Source: Lepidurus packardi (taxonomy: Eukaryota > Arthropoda > Branchiopoda > Notostraca > Triopsidae). From it: 64,000 bases of DNA. Shown here piece after piece: positions 1 through 11,674 of this stretch. A program made the position numbers and the translations under genes. The first letter of the stretch is position 1, and every line of letters starts with the position of its first letter. Below the pieces are notes generated by a model. That model worked only from the letters and a program-made list of their open reading frames with translations. It had not been told where the DNA came from and searched no databases. The stretch lies in NCBI GenBank assembly GCA_023053545.1, contig JAKZAN010000136.1, positions 1 to 64,000 on the forward strand. The letters are read 5' to 3'.

Positions 1-242
1 CCCAACCCCAACCCCAACCCCAACCCCAACCCCAACCCCAACCCCAACCCCAACCCCAACCCCAACCCCCAACCCCAACCCCAACCCCCAACCCCAACCC
101 CAACCCCAACCCCAACCCCAACCCCAACCCCAACCCCAACCCCAACCCCAACCCCAACCCCAACCCCAACCCCAACCCCCCCAACCCCAACCCCAACCCC
201 AACCCCAACCCCAACCCCAACCCCAACCCCAACCCCAACCCC
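1..242. repeat. C4A2 telomere repeat array
   Basis: About 40 tandem copies of CCCCAA run from the first base to position 242, where unique sequence begins. A few units have extra C residues: five Cs near 66-70 and 85-89, and seven Cs near 176-182. The C-rich strand reads 5' to 3' into the chromosome, so base 1 is the physical chromosome end. The unit is the Tetrahymena-type telomere, distinct from the C4A4 repeat of hypotrichs. Confidence 0.97.
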
Positions 243-1472
243 GAGGGACTGCCTCGATTTGAAAACCGGAAGCGTCGGGCCTGTTATATAGAATTACAAG
301 ATTCATTCACTGGGAAATACGGAGAAGTGCTATCCATTTTAATCTAGATCAACCTATCCATTAGTGTGTCAATAAATCATAATTTCTATACCTGGTTTCA
401 AAACCAGCCCCACCTCCTGAGTCGAGTGCACGGCCAGACCAACACAACCTGCTTGCCGGCCACCACCAAAACGGTCAGATGGTGACGTGTCTAAAGCAAG
501 ACCCTGCTCTGCCAGATCTAGGTGGGAGCCAGCTTGTTTTCTGATTTGATTAGATATATTCGCAATCAGTTTATATTCCAACACTGTGATATTTTGCGGA
601 TCTCTGACTCTAAACTATTTCTGGGTTCCATCGTTCAGCCTGTGGGTCCGAGACAGGTGATGTCCAGTATAAATCGTCGAGTATCTTCCTTCTATGCGTT
701 TCTGCGATTCCTTGCTAATGTCTTTGTTTCGTTTCAGATTGGAAGTTGGCTTAACCCCAGGACTGGAAAGTCGGATAGTGGGATTCGGGATATTAGTGAT
801 TCATGGATTCATAAATTATGAGTAATGGAAATTGAGTGTGGAACTCGGTGGAACTGGGCTGAGGATCGAAGGCAAAAGGGCAAGCTGGGAGTTAGGGAGG
901 AATAGAGATGGTGTTCGGAGTGGTTGGGAGGGACAGAATCGGATGGGAGGAGGTGGTGGTACTTGTTGGGAATTTGGGATGGGGAGAAAAGAGAGGGGTG
1001 GAACAATATGGAAAAGGGGTTCTAAAATGTTCTTTGGGCGAGGAGAGGTTCGGGATGGAAGCATAGAACAATGGAATGTATAATAGTTGTGGGAGGGAAA
1101 TCGAATTTTAATTGGAAATAGATATTGCGGCATGGAAGGCCCTTCTTTGGCACAATTCCATCGTCTTCTTTCATTAAGTTTTCCGATTCTAGCGTAGAAT
1201 CCCAAAAATCCATCTGTCTCTCCCCCATTATAAACTCCAACCCCGCCCCATTCCACAATCATAAAATACACTTATTAATACCATGAATCCCTAAACCACC
1301 CTCCCCGACACTCAGCTCCAACTTGTCTCCAAAATACGAGATGCCAAGGCCAACCACCAGCACCGCCAGTTCTACCACTAACACTCAGAGCTCCTGACTC
1401 ACATCATCAAAACCCAAAAAAACCATGCTCGCCTCTCCCCAACATCCTAGCACTTACCCTAACTAACTCCTT
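243..1472. other. Subtelomeric region without a confident gene
   Basis: The stretch from the telomere to the first gene is G-rich on the plus strand around 830-1080, and no frame gives a recognisable protein. A possible 5' exon of the next gene lies at 1283-1440 (ATG at 1283, open in the TGA-only code), but I could not find a GTA-AG intron that joins it convincingly. I see no repeat family other than the telomere. Confidence 0.5.
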
Positions 1473-2660
1473 ATGCAGGAAATCACTGGCCTCCTCTGTA
1501 GCATTATGCTTGAGCCCGTCGGAACCATAGAAGCCGACCTCTTAGTTCTAATGAACAACATCTTCAACGTCAAAAACGAACAGGTACGCCTGGTCTTGGG
1601 CGACCCCAGAATGCTCGTAAAGGTGCGCGAGTACTTCATTAAATTCTGTGGTCGTTATCAAGCCCATCTGGAGGACTCTGCTCCCCTTTCTAAGTAGGAA
1701 ACCAGTAAGCTCAGTTTCGAACTGTACTCCGGAATCTATCTTATTGCTACTCTAATTTGCGAAAGCAATCGTGGTGCTGATGAAAGTGTGCTCCTAAAGC
1801 ACCTATTCACGCCTACCCTCATTTGTCACCTGCTAGAACTGGATATTTCGAACATCAAGAAGTCTGAAATCTACAAGCTCATGAGTATTTTGATGGTATT
1901 CTTAGTAAAGAAGCTTTAGGAGTCGGTTTGGCAAGTACGCCTTAAGAAGTTTATCCTCTCCCATCTTGACAGAATTAAGGAGCCTAAGTCTCAGTTTAAC
2001 TACGTCTACTGTTTGCGTCAGATAGCTCACTCTTCCGTGAGTTTCGATGTCCCGGAAATCTTAAAGCACCGTCTCCTCGACTTCCTTCTCGGGAACTTCC
2101 AAAGCCCTATCCATGACTACCACGTTGTGTACACCCTTGACATCCTTCGTCTTCTGTTCACTCGACACCCCCAACTTGTGCAGAAGGCTTTAAATCTGGA
2201 TCTGCTGGATCACCTTCTAAGACTTTTTGAGTCGCAGCCCTCTCTGGTGGCTGCCCTGATTGAGCAGATTTCAGGCATGATTTCTTAACAGCAGGCTTCT
2301 GAAGTTTTCAGGTTCTTACTTTCAAGCCTCGGCAGCACAGCAAACTGGAAATATGTTCTGAAATGTCTAATTGTCATGACTCCCAGAATCCTCTCTCATA
2401 CTCTAATAGCATCCCTACAATCGGGTTTTTTAGAAAATCTGCAGCAAGTCCTCAAGTCGAACCAGATCCTGCGGACTTTAGAACTGATTCTCAGACAAGT
2501 GGGGCTGCTCCTATAGGGAGTCAAGAAGTGTAGCGCCGCACTTTTCGAGTGTTTGCTGGATAAAGTGCGAGGGATGTAACTGCTGTATGATGGGGAGAGA
2601 TTGAACGACCTGTCTGCTAGAAAATATGTAATGAAGTTCCGGGAGAAATGGAGCTTGTGA
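1473..2660 (+). CDS. Hypothetical helical-repeat-like protein
   Basis: A 395-residue ORF that is continuous only if TAA/TAG are glutamine (it contains several of each) and ends at TGA 2658-2660. It is rich in Leu with alternating amphipathic helices throughout, such as LLDHLLRLFESQPSLVAAL around residues 245-265, giving a HEAT/ARM-like appearance. I do not recognise a family. The ATG at 1473 is the first that is followed by clearly coding sequence, but an in-frame ATG at 1425 and a possible separate 5' exon at 1283-1440 leave the N-terminus uncertain. It is the gene closest to the telomere. The antisense frame at 2511-2705 is a shadow. Confidence 0.75.
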
Positions 2661-3423
2661 GAAAGAAACTAATTCAAAGGAGTCTGGCGAACCTACCGAT
2701 ACCACTGCATAATAGCCTACTTATTCTACTAATTTCTTGGTCATTTTTTGGGGTTGGGGAGGGAGTGGAGAGTCGTGGGTTGGGAAGGAGGGATTTTGCT
2801 TCAATCTGAATTAAGCGTGGCTAGAGGTGGTGATCGAATTCTTTAGAACAGTTCCGAACATTTCAGAAAACCCTTCCTACATATGATACTCTATTCACCT
2901 TTATACCCTCTTTCAGACACCAATATCCCATAATATCCCACCCTCCTTCCCCCTTTTCTGAGGACGCCTCGGCCATCTCCTCATCTCCACCCTCCCCTAT
3001 CCCATATAAATTATATTATCCTTTCGGAGGTTTTAGCCAATATGAAATAAAGGCGAACTGGTTTTAGCAAGAATTCCAGGGGATGGTCAAATAGATAGTG
3101 AACTTTGAACCGGACCTGGAAGTCATAGAGGCATCAAAGACTTGGTTGATAGGAGGAACGAGTGTGGAATGGAGTTTAAGGTGGAGGAATATGGGTAAGG
3201 ATAGTCAGGAGGAGGAGGTTAAAAGAGTGGGGGATGGAATAGAAAAGGAGTGATGGCCCAGAGTTGAGACAGCTTATACATTGACAAACTATCCTTAGAT
3301 AAGAACAAATATTCGGTTTTCAATCACAGCAACTTACCCTTAAATTTCTTATAGAAGAAAATACCTTTCAGCATCCTACCATAATACCATTATCAAACAC
3401 TAACACTCCCGCTACTTTATCTC
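2661..3423. other. Intergenic, no gene seen
   Basis: About 760 bp between two plus-strand genes. It is T- and G-rich, with pyrimidine-rich tracts near 2900-3000 and purine-rich tracts near 3150-3250. No frame shows sustained coding character or a known motif. It presumably holds the 3' end of the upstream gene and the promoter of the next one. Confidence 0.4.
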
Positions 3424-4616
3424 ATGCACCCTTCCTCGGCATGCCCCTCACTGCCTCACTCCATCCCTCGTGTCCTCACCAAGTCCACTCTGCTCCCCTC
3501 AGTCCCCAATCAATATAATCACCACTCCCCCATCTTTAAGAACTCCTCGTCTTTGGGCATGGCCTCCCCCAGCTCGAATAACGCGTTTTTCTCGAGTAGC
3601 ACCCAACTGCACAGCCCCAAAGCACACAGGGCCAAGACGGGAGGAAAAGCAAGAAGCAACAAAATAGCGAAAAGCCATCACAAGAGACTCATGGACTCCT
3701 ACCTTTAAACTGTACGACATTCTTCATCTGCTATTTCAGTTTCTGAGTGCCTGGGAGTGTTTGTCTTTTGAAATACAAGATTTGTGAATTATTTGCATTG
3801 CTCCACCTTATTCTCTGTGCTTAGGATCAAATCATCTATGAAAACGCTTCCCTCCGCAAACAGAATGCCCAACTTCTTCATAACAGCGCTCTTCTTGAAA
3901 AGGAGCTGGAACTCTCTCGCCAAATACTCGCAGTCCCAGACTCTCAGCGCACTGAACAGCTCGCGGTTCTCAAGCATATCCTCGACACTCTCGTATGCTG
4001 CCAGACCCGACTGAATGCTGAGTAGCCTCGATAGACTCATTCGCTGCACAGTCCGCCAGAAAATACGAGGAACATGACGCCGGAGGTTGAACCAATCGAC
4101 CATAGTATTTCTCGGATCAAGGAAATTCTGAACATTCAAGGTCAATCAGAGGAAAACGGAGATGCAGTCGTTGAGATACGAGAGGAAGTCCCTTCTAATA
4201 CACAGAATGAAAAGAAGGCAATGCAGGAGAAATTTTAGAAGATAAGGATGGAAAACTAAAAACTAAAGCGGAAGCTCTTTGAGTTAAACCTCAACAAGAA
4301 GTCCCTGGGCAACTACACGCGAGACATCGAACTGGAAGCCATCGAGTAACTCACTTCATCCCCTTTATATCCAACACACTATGGGCTTAGGAAAAAGACC
4401 AAGGAACTCAATAACCTCTACAGCCAGATCCTGCTCCGAGACTAGAAGATCAAGGACATGCAACTCAATAATTCGCAACTCAAGGCTGAGATACAGGAAC
4501 TAAAGGAAGTCAATCAGGCACTGCGCACACAAAATCGAGTTCTAAAGCAGGAAGAAGTAGAAAGGACATACCCTTTCAAAGATCTGGGGTGCTTGGTGAA
4601 CAGACTGAAGTAGTGA
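3424..4616 (+). CDS. Coiled-coil protein, N-terminus uncertain
   Basis: From 3825 to the TGA at 4614-4616 the frame encodes a long coiled coil rich in Lys, Glu, Gln and Leu, for example LLEKELELSRQIL, with TAA/TAG read as glutamine. An intron at 4346-4390 (45 nt, GTAACT...CTTAG) is likely: it is a multiple of three and lacks TGA in frame, so unspliced RNA would also stay open. A Ser/Pro/Lys-rich N-terminal exon from ATG 3424 probably joins at the acceptor ending at 3824, but the donor (near 3712 or within 3712-3750) cannot be fixed, and two introns may be present. No domain beyond the coiled coil is visible. A structural cytoskeletal role is plausible but not shown. Confidence 0.6.
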
Positions 4617-4797
4617 TGGTTGGATGAAGTGATGGGGGATGGGATGCTGTTCTTTGGGAGGCAGTTACATAGTGCCCAGGTGTAATAATTTAGGAATGCT
4701 ACTCGCTTCACAACCTTGCGAGTGAAAGTTATCCATTTTTGGAGTGTAACAACTATAATTTATGCTTCCTAATAAATAAAACGAGCACTAACACTGA

Positions 4798-6459
4798 ATG
4801 AGACTCCGCAGCAAAAACAGATCTGATTTAGTTGACAACGAATTCCTTTCCCAGCCTTCGATCACCCAGCACAACACGGTCTCGCCCACTCAAACGGCAG
4901 GCTTCCGCAATCGCGATGCAATCATCAAGAACCTCGAAGATCGGAACCAGCGACTTAAGCAGGAACTCACTAAAATAAAGGAAGTCCTAGAGGAGAAAAA
5001 TATTTAAGACACCAGTTCGAAGAAAGAGCGCAAACTTATACCCATTGAGTCTTCCGAATAGCTCATGAAGAAGGAGCTAGATAATGCCTATAAGCAGATA
5101 CGCAACTACGAAGTAGAAGTCAAGAAACTTGAGAACAGCCAGGAGGGAGGGCTCCTCACAAGTAGACTGTCCAGACTCGAAGAGACTTTCAAGGAGAAGC
5201 AGGCACTCATTGACAAGCTCAAGGCACAAGTCGCCCAACTCTCCAGGACCTCTAATGACCACAGCCGCAGACTCAAGGATAACTCACTACGCGACGACAT
5301 GGAAGGGCAGATGATGCGTCTAAACGATGAAATCAAGTTCCTGCGCGAAAAGGTACGAGATGCAGAGCAAAAGTAACGTCAAAAGCAGAGTCAAGCCAAG
5401 AAGCAATACGACTACATTAAGGAAGTCGAAAAACAATTGATGAAAGAGGGGGTGTCTTCGGATGTGTTCGAAGATCTCCGTTCTCGGAATCTATTTGATC
5501 GGGAAGAGCGCAAGGGTCCGGTGCTGCCTGATCAAGACCCCATTGAAGAAGTGACAGTGGATCGTTTTCAGGAGCTGAAGGGAGAACTGAAACTGCTGCG
5601 GAAAATGCACGGCGACTACGAGAAGAAAATCTAAAACTTGCAACGTGAGAAGGAGGATTGGTTCCTAAAGAACACCACTTCTCGCAATAAATTGATCGAG
5701 TGTGAAACTTAAATTGAAGAATTGGAACGCGAAATTAAGTTGCTCAAGACCAAGGTCAAGCCTTCCCACCTCCGACCCCTCCGCAGTAGCTCGACCACCG
5801 AGAATCCTATAAGATCCGACCGCAACAAGAGGGTATCCACCAGCGTTATGAAGCAAAAGCAAACCAAGGCTTTGCCCCATAACATGAAGTTTGACGAGGT
5901 GGGAATGACATCAGAAAAAGGTCAGCGGTTTACAGATCGGAATGTTTTAGGCAAAGGATCAGGCTTCACGCCAATTGTAGAGATCATCGTTTTCCTGAAT
6001 AAGGGTATGGGAGTGTTCAGCGGATTGAGCTGTGTGTACAAGGTGGGAGACTATAGGAAACAGGGAGGGGAGTATCTCCGAAAAGATAAGGACACAAAGG
6101 ATCTGCACTATGAGAAGCAAAGTTACTGCTGCCAAGAAGGAGACTATGTGAAAAGCATTGCTGGGTCACTCAACCGTTCAGATCAACTATAGTACCTGAG
6201 CATCGTGACGGCTAAAGGGAGGCCTGTGAAGTTTGGGCAGTGCCAGAGCAACAGCAAGCAGTTCACGATGGACTTGGGGCCGAATGAAGCGCCAGTATGT
6301 GTGTTCGGGTCGCTAGTGATACGGGCGGAGGCTGGGAAGAAAGAGATGAGTTTTATATAGCACTTGGGGTTTGAGATGTGCGAGGAGGTGCGGGCGGGAG
6401 GATGGAAGAGGAGGAGCGCAGGAACGGATGGTATAGAGGATGAGGAGCAGAGCGGCTGA
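4798..6459 (+). CDS. Coiled-coil protein with C-terminal jacalin-like domain
   Basis: A single exon of 553 residues ending at TGA 6457-6459. Residues about 35-330 form a long coiled coil with several heptad blocks. After a basic, Ser-rich linker (about 330-380), the last 170 residues look like a beta-prism/jacalin-type lectin domain: GSGFTPIVEIIVFLNKGMG, then a VYKVGDY strand, EGDYVKSIAGSL, LSIVTAKGRPVKFGQC and a closing FIQHLGFEM strand follow the order of conserved jacalin strands. Jacalin domains usually bind carbohydrate. Whether the binding loop is intact is not clear. The fusion could tether a filament to glycoconjugates, which is inference. It lies tandem to the preceding coiled-coil gene, 181 bp away. 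Confidence 0.75.
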
Positions 6460-6644
6460 GTAGAGAGTGTATTTATTTGAGGAGTGAGACATTGGGAGTA
6501 ATAATGATTTTAACAGTAAAATGAGTGCTGGACGCCCAGGAGTTGCTCCCGAAAATACAAATTCGTAATCGGGATGGAGGTCCACAGTTCAAATTTCAAA
6601 ATTATTGCTACTCGACTCTTAATATTATCTACTCCCAAACATCC

Positions 6645-7719
6645 ATGCAAAATACTGCTTCTCTCGCCCTCACCAGGTCCCACAGCAATCGCTCAGACGA
6701 CTGTCTCAGCAACATCTCCTCCAACACCATCATCATCAAAGGCAAGCCTGCAGGCTCCAATGTCGAGGTCCCCATCTACGAGCACCCCCTCCCCCGCCAC
6801 GACGAGAAGGTCTTTAACCCGACCGAATGGTCACTCGATGATTTTGAAATTGGAGCAAAAATCGGATAGGGTGGGTACGGCAAGGCCTATTTAGCACTGG
6901 AGAAAAAGAGCGGCTATGGAGTAGTACTGAAAAAGCTTTCGAAACGCAAGATCCGGGAAGAAAGCATGGAGGAGAATTTCCGGCATGAGCTGGAGATTCA
7001 CAGCCAGCTGCGACACCCCGGAGTCCTGAAAATGTTCGGATTCTTCGCAGCCGAGAAGAAGATCTACTTCATCCTGGAGTTTGCGCCAGGGGGCAACATG
7101 TACGACTACATGTGCGAAGAACCCAACAAACTGCGCAGACTCGACGAAGGGGAGGCCGCCACCATCATAAGACAGGTCCTGCAAGTGATCCAATACATGC
7201 ACTCACTCAAAGTCATGCATCGTGACATCAAACTAGAAAATATTCTCCGGTTCGAAAATGTAAGCAACTTCTTTAATTACTTTGTAGGGTGCTGTGAAAC
7301 TCGCTGACTTTGGTTGGTCCTCGAAACTCACGACCACCATCAAGTCAAGACATACGAGTTGCGGGACTTCCGAGTACATGGCCCCAGAAATCGTCAGGAA
7401 CCAACCCTACGATGAGATGGTGGACATTTGGGCCATCGGCATTCTGGCCTACGAGATCAGCTATGGGGGCTCGCCCTTCAAGAGCAACTAAAATACACAC
7501 ATCTATAACAAGATCCAATCTGGGAAGTATTACGTGCCAGACTTTTTCTCCAAGGACCTTGTAGACTTTGTTAAGAACATCCTGCGACAAAACCCCAAGG
7601 ATAGGCCAAGTGCTGCCAAACTGCTCGAACATCCCTGGATAGAAAAGAATGCTACCATCGTAAAAGAGACGCTACCCCACAACTGCCCCGTATACTCCTA
7701 CTCCAGCCAAGATATTTGA
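6645..7719 (+). CDS. AURK: Aurora-type Ser/Thr protein kinase
   Basis: A 348-residue kinase with a short N-terminal extension and one 28-nt intron at 7260-7287, splicing within RFEN/GAVKLADFGWS. All catalytic elements are present: glycine loop IGQGGYGKAYLA (the Gln is a TAG codon), VVLKK lysine, HRDIKLEN loop, DFGWS and CGTSEYMAPE. DFGW(S) and the position C-terminal to a short basic tail are hallmarks of Aurora kinases, which act in spindle assembly and cytokinesis. A TAA codon in SPFKSNQNTH of the C-lobe must be Gln for the fold to continue. The start was taken at ATG 6645, while an upstream ATG at 6521 is in another frame. TGA stop at 7717-7719. Confidence 0.9.
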
Positions 7720-7779
7720 CATCTACATACTTTTCACGTATTAAGGTATTCCTATGCACAGTCAAACAACAACTATGAC

Positions 7780-9658
7780 TCATTCCGGATAATCGAACCT
7801 GGGTTGCTGCTGTGGTTGCTGTTGGTTCTGACTCTTATACAGGCTGGCCATTGCAGGCTGGTTCATGAAATTGGAGGGACCACTGTTGGGAGACGGACCT
7901 TGAGACGGGCCGTTCATGAATTTACCAAAGAAATTTGCATTGATGAACATCTGGTCGACTGCAGCTGTGTTGCGTTGTTGCATTTCATCTTGTAGGATAG
8001 CATTAGGGTCTACAGTTTTCGGCTCTGCAGGCAGTAGGCCAATGAGTCCCTGAAACGGTATGAATGATCCACTTAAATTTAAAAATTACCATGTACTGCA
8101 CGATCTGGCCAGGCAATTCTGCCAATAGCTCCTTCGCGAGCATAGAAGGACTGCCGCTCAAGTCTCTGAAAGCCACGAACTGAACGATGTCCCTTTGCGC
8201 TTTGTTTCCGTGGGAGTCGCACAGTCCGTTGTCCCCATCGAGTCGTTGCATGTTGCTAAAATTCGCATGCCCCACTCCCACGATGATAATACTTAGAGGG
8301 ACATCGGTGTTCTTCACAATCAGATCTACGGTCTGGTCCATGTCGTGGATCTATCCATCTGTTAGAATCAGCAAGATCTGGTAAACATGTGATCCCTCGT
8401 TTTTGCATATCCTTGCTAACTTAATAGCCTATGTGAGTAGAGGAGCAAAGTAGGTGGGCCCGGCCAGTTCAACGTTTTTCAAACAATTGGCATACATTTG
8501 CTCCAGCTCTAGCAACCCGTGAGCTTCAATTCTATTGAGATCTCCTGTCAAAGGAAAGCAGTGATTAGCCGTAGTTTGGTAGAAGTGAGGAAACCTTGGC
8601 TTGGCACCGAAACCAAAGCCGGGAATCATTTTATCATAATCATAGTTTAGCAGGATTTCACCCACGCTTCTTAGAGCCAGCTGATATTAGTTGGGTTGCA
8701 TGGGATTCATGTAGTGGAGAGAAGAAGGCTGGCTCGGAGTACCGTTAGAACCAGTAAAGTCGATGGCCGTCACGAGATTCAACTGTAAACCTCCTCGAAG
8801 ATAGTCTACGAACGAAGGCTTCTTGATGACTTGTATTGACTCAAGCACGATAGTGCCAGGACTCTTGTGTTTTGGATTTTTGAGCGGCCAGCTGCATGGT
8901 GATGGTTGAGAGGTGATTTAGTCTATGTCTAGCACAACATCACCAATGAACGAGTGTTTATTAGGGTTCTCATCGTGGTCCCAACATTAGACCTTGAACT
9001 TGCGCTGCTGTTCATTAACTAGACGTGAAAGAGGGATTTCGAAGGAGCGCCAGCTGGGGTTGAGAGAATTATCTATGACTTCAGTTTGCTTCATGCAGAG
9101 ATAGGTGTTGTCCGTCCGAATTTTGAAGAACTTTAGGTAGGGATCACTTTTATCCCACCAATCGAAGTAAGAGTCCGTGTTCATCAGTTTTCCACCTTTG
9201 AACTTCATGATTGCGTAGAGATTTCCTTATTGTGCTTTGTCACACCTGACTATGAGTTTACCCATATCTTTTTTGCCTTTAGTTGGGTTGAGTAGTTGCA
9301 AGATGCTGGTCTGATTTTTTGCTCCTGCGAGGGCGCCGAGGGTCGTCTCGACTGAACCAATGAGATCGTCATCATTGTTACCATCCTCGTCCCAAACCTC
9401 AAAGCGGATGTTCTGGGTTTCTTCGAAGATATAATCGAGAACGAATGACTTGTTGTAGTTTGGGTTGAGATCGTTGGGGATGGTTTCAGTTCTCCCGATG
9501 AGTATCATCTGAGTTTGATTGTTATTTTGCTTGAAGAAGATTTTGATGTAGGGATCTGATTTGGAGAAGAAGTCTAGGTCTCCTAGCCCTCGGGCATTAA
9601 GGAAGATTTCTATTTTCTGGCTCGTCTCGTCGGCGATGTTATTGGTGCTCGCGTACAT
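7780..9658 (-). CDS. CPNE: Copine (two C2 domains plus VWA/copine domain)
   Basis: A 612-residue protein with one 40-nt intron at 8050-8089. Domain order is C2A (about 10-140, with FFSKSDPYIKIFF), C2B (about 150-290, WWDKSDPYLKFF), then the copine A-domain with the MIDAS motif AIDFTGSNGTP and strands such as LSIIIVGVGHANF. A Gln/Pro/Asn-rich tail ends at TGA 7780-7782. Copines are Ca2+-dependent phospholipid-binding cytosolic proteins recruited to membranes. The Asp residues of both C2 loops are mostly retained. ATG 9658 begins just ahead of the first C2 strand. Convergent with the Aurora kinase, with 60 bp between the stops. Confidence 0.93.
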
Positions 9659-9660
9659 CT

Positions 9661-10143
9661 GGCAGTAAGTCTTAAAATTATGTCGCAGCTTTAGCTCAAA
9701 CTATGATTATTGCTGTGCAATTACCGATTGCGGATGGCCTGTTATTCATAAGGAGGATCGGGTTTTGTTGCGATAAATGGGTACTCTAATGCAATGCCAT
9801 AAGTCCACTCTAACATCAGATTTTCGGAAATCAAAAACTTGATTCGCACGCCCTGACATTGGTTGTTCAGCGTCTCGGTGACCCTAAGCTCATTGCTCTG
9901 GGTCGGTAGATGTGAGTGCCATACGGAAGAAAGGAATAACCCGATACAGATACAAGAAACTAAAGGGTACTGTCAATAACGAGGAATACATTATGTAAAA
10001 CCCATTGAGATCAGTCATGAGGAAAAATGTGCGTCTTTTGAGTGATAGCGGACCTACATCTCAAAATCGCCCTTGAATCAAGAGTAGAATTTGAAGAAAA
10101 AGGAGGAACCGAAGTGGGAAAATAAAGCTTCTCTCCAACGGCC
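9661..10143 (-). other. Coding-like stretch, gene model unresolved
   Basis: Between the copine start and the DBF4-like stop, the minus strand holds an open stretch (about 9718-9960) encoding a hydrophobic leader-like segment followed by a beta-rich segment containing NNQCQGVRIKFLISENL. It runs into a GTAATT donor near 9722. I could not find an acceptor that gives a TGA stop before the copine ATG, nor one that joins the copine frame. It could be a very small secreted protein or an extra copine exon. Treated as unassigned. Confidence 0.3.
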
Positions 10144-11130
10144 TCACCACTTAAATCTAGGTCCTGAGCCCAAAATATCCGGCCTCACTCCCGTGCCTCC
10201 TTCTCTGAGCAACAGCCCTCCTTTTCGTTTGCCATAATTACCATGGTTATTGGTTGTGTTGTCTCCGAACTTTAGGAAATCCTTATGGCTGGGCAGCGTA
10301 GAAGCCTAGGAATGGAATTTGTTATTAGGGTTGTCTTTGTTTTTATTCAGAGGATCCAACAAGTTCTTCTGCCTTAGCCTTAAGCTATAGCGAGGCTGCT
10401 GGCAGGTTGGTTATGCGACTGTATCCGGCTTCTTTTCAACTGGAACCTGAGTAAAGTCTAGGCCCTTTTGAGATGTAGCCTTGGCAATATAGTTTTTCGA
10501 TGCGCGACTCCTGGCCAAAGGATAGATAGGCTTAGAAATAGGTTTTCTTCGTCGGAGGGATTTATAGTTTTCAGAGAGTTCCTGAATGTATCCATTCGCT
10601 TTAGAAGAGAGTTGGAGAGCTTTGTGCTTGTCAGAGTTAATGTGCTGCGGGTAGAAGGCGATAAGGTTGCGAAGAAGGTTACTTCTAGATATTCGGAGAA
10701 TTCCGTTTGGCAGACGGCGCAGAAGTTGTGCTGGGGGTACGGTTCAGCGATGTACTGAGTCAGGGAGTTAAAGTTGTGAGCAAAGATGGAAGGAAATGCA
10801 GTCGAAATTAATCAGAGTGATTGCTAAGGATGAGTTTTGGTTATACCTCGGATGACTGTCTGTGCATTTTGGTCTCGATGACCTGTTCGAACCTTTATTT
10901 TTCGAACCTATCGTTGTGCTCGATGTACGTCTAGAACCGATTACAGGCATGAAAGTGGGGCTTACTTTGTCGATGCCGAGGATGAAACCAGCTGTGTAGT
11001 GCTTCTTATCAGAGTTGAAGATGGGGAAAGTGTTGGCGAAGTGTTGTCTACGAAGGGATATGAATGATAAAGCTGCCTTGGAAGTCGAATAGGGTGATAA
11101 TGTTGGATAAATTTTGCTAGTGTGGTCCAT
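10144..11130 (-). CDS. DBF4: DBF4-type zinc-finger protein (probable Cdc7 regulatory subunit)
   Basis: Four exons were inferred with introns at 10931-10965 (35 nt), 10755-10846 (92 nt, acceptor choice uncertain) and 10645-10682 (38 nt). The last intron interrupts a classic DBF4 C2H2-type finger: NFCAVCQTEFSEYLE joins HINSDKHKALQ, giving the CxxC...HxxxxxH spacing. DBF4 activates the Cdc7 kinase for replication origin firing. The C-terminal part is basic and low complexity. The start at 11130 is only the nearest ATG. Frames further upstream (to about 11500) also look partly coding and could hold the BRCT region expected in DBF4. TGA stop at 10144-10146. Confidence 0.7.
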
Positions 11131-11525
11131 TGAAATCTGGGGATTTTGGAGAAAAACGTAGGATCTCGGAGGCTCGAAGAACTGTGGTGGTTTTGGTGGG
11201 ATGGGTTGTTATTTTGAGATTAGAACAAAGTATTAGAATTTTTTGGGAGAACTCTGGGTGCGGAGAGCCAGCTGATTTCTTATATCCTCCTGTCCTTAAA
11301 AAGAAGCACATGGGAGGGAAAGCCACAGCCGAGAGAATGGAGTCAGAAATTTGTAGGTGAGGGAGTGCGGAGGTTGGAGACACTGGGATGGCGTGGAGGA
11401 GAGGGAGGAGGAGAGAAGGGAAGGTGCAAAATGGGAGAGATAGTAGGGTAGCATTAACAAATATTAAAAACAATAACAAAGGACGAGAGAACCAAAACAA
11501 TAAAAGAAGCGAGTAACAACTTTAC

Positions 11526-11674
11526 CCTGAGAGGCGGGGGCAGAAGTCCTGGCGAAAACAGCCATTCTGGTCGTGGGCGTCGGGACTAGGTCTCAGCTCG
11601 AACAGGTGCGTCCTGCAGAACCCGCACTCGTTCTTACAGCACGGGCTTTCCTTGCTTTTATCCTTCAGGAACAT
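11526..11674 (-). CDS. Possible Cys-rich first exon, unassigned
   Basis: Starting at ATG 11674 the minus strand encodes about 50 residues with a Cys-rich patch, SPCCKNECGFCRTHLFEL and NGCFRQDFC, that could coordinate metal. It is followed by a GTAAAG donor. I could not find the downstream exon with confidence. It may belong to the DBF4-like gene or be a separate gene. Confidence 0.3.

Noticed and set aside
816-1271. Minus-strand ORF of 151 codons in the subtelomere
   Set aside because: Pro/Ser/Leu-biased low-complexity translation of a G-rich strand, with no motif.
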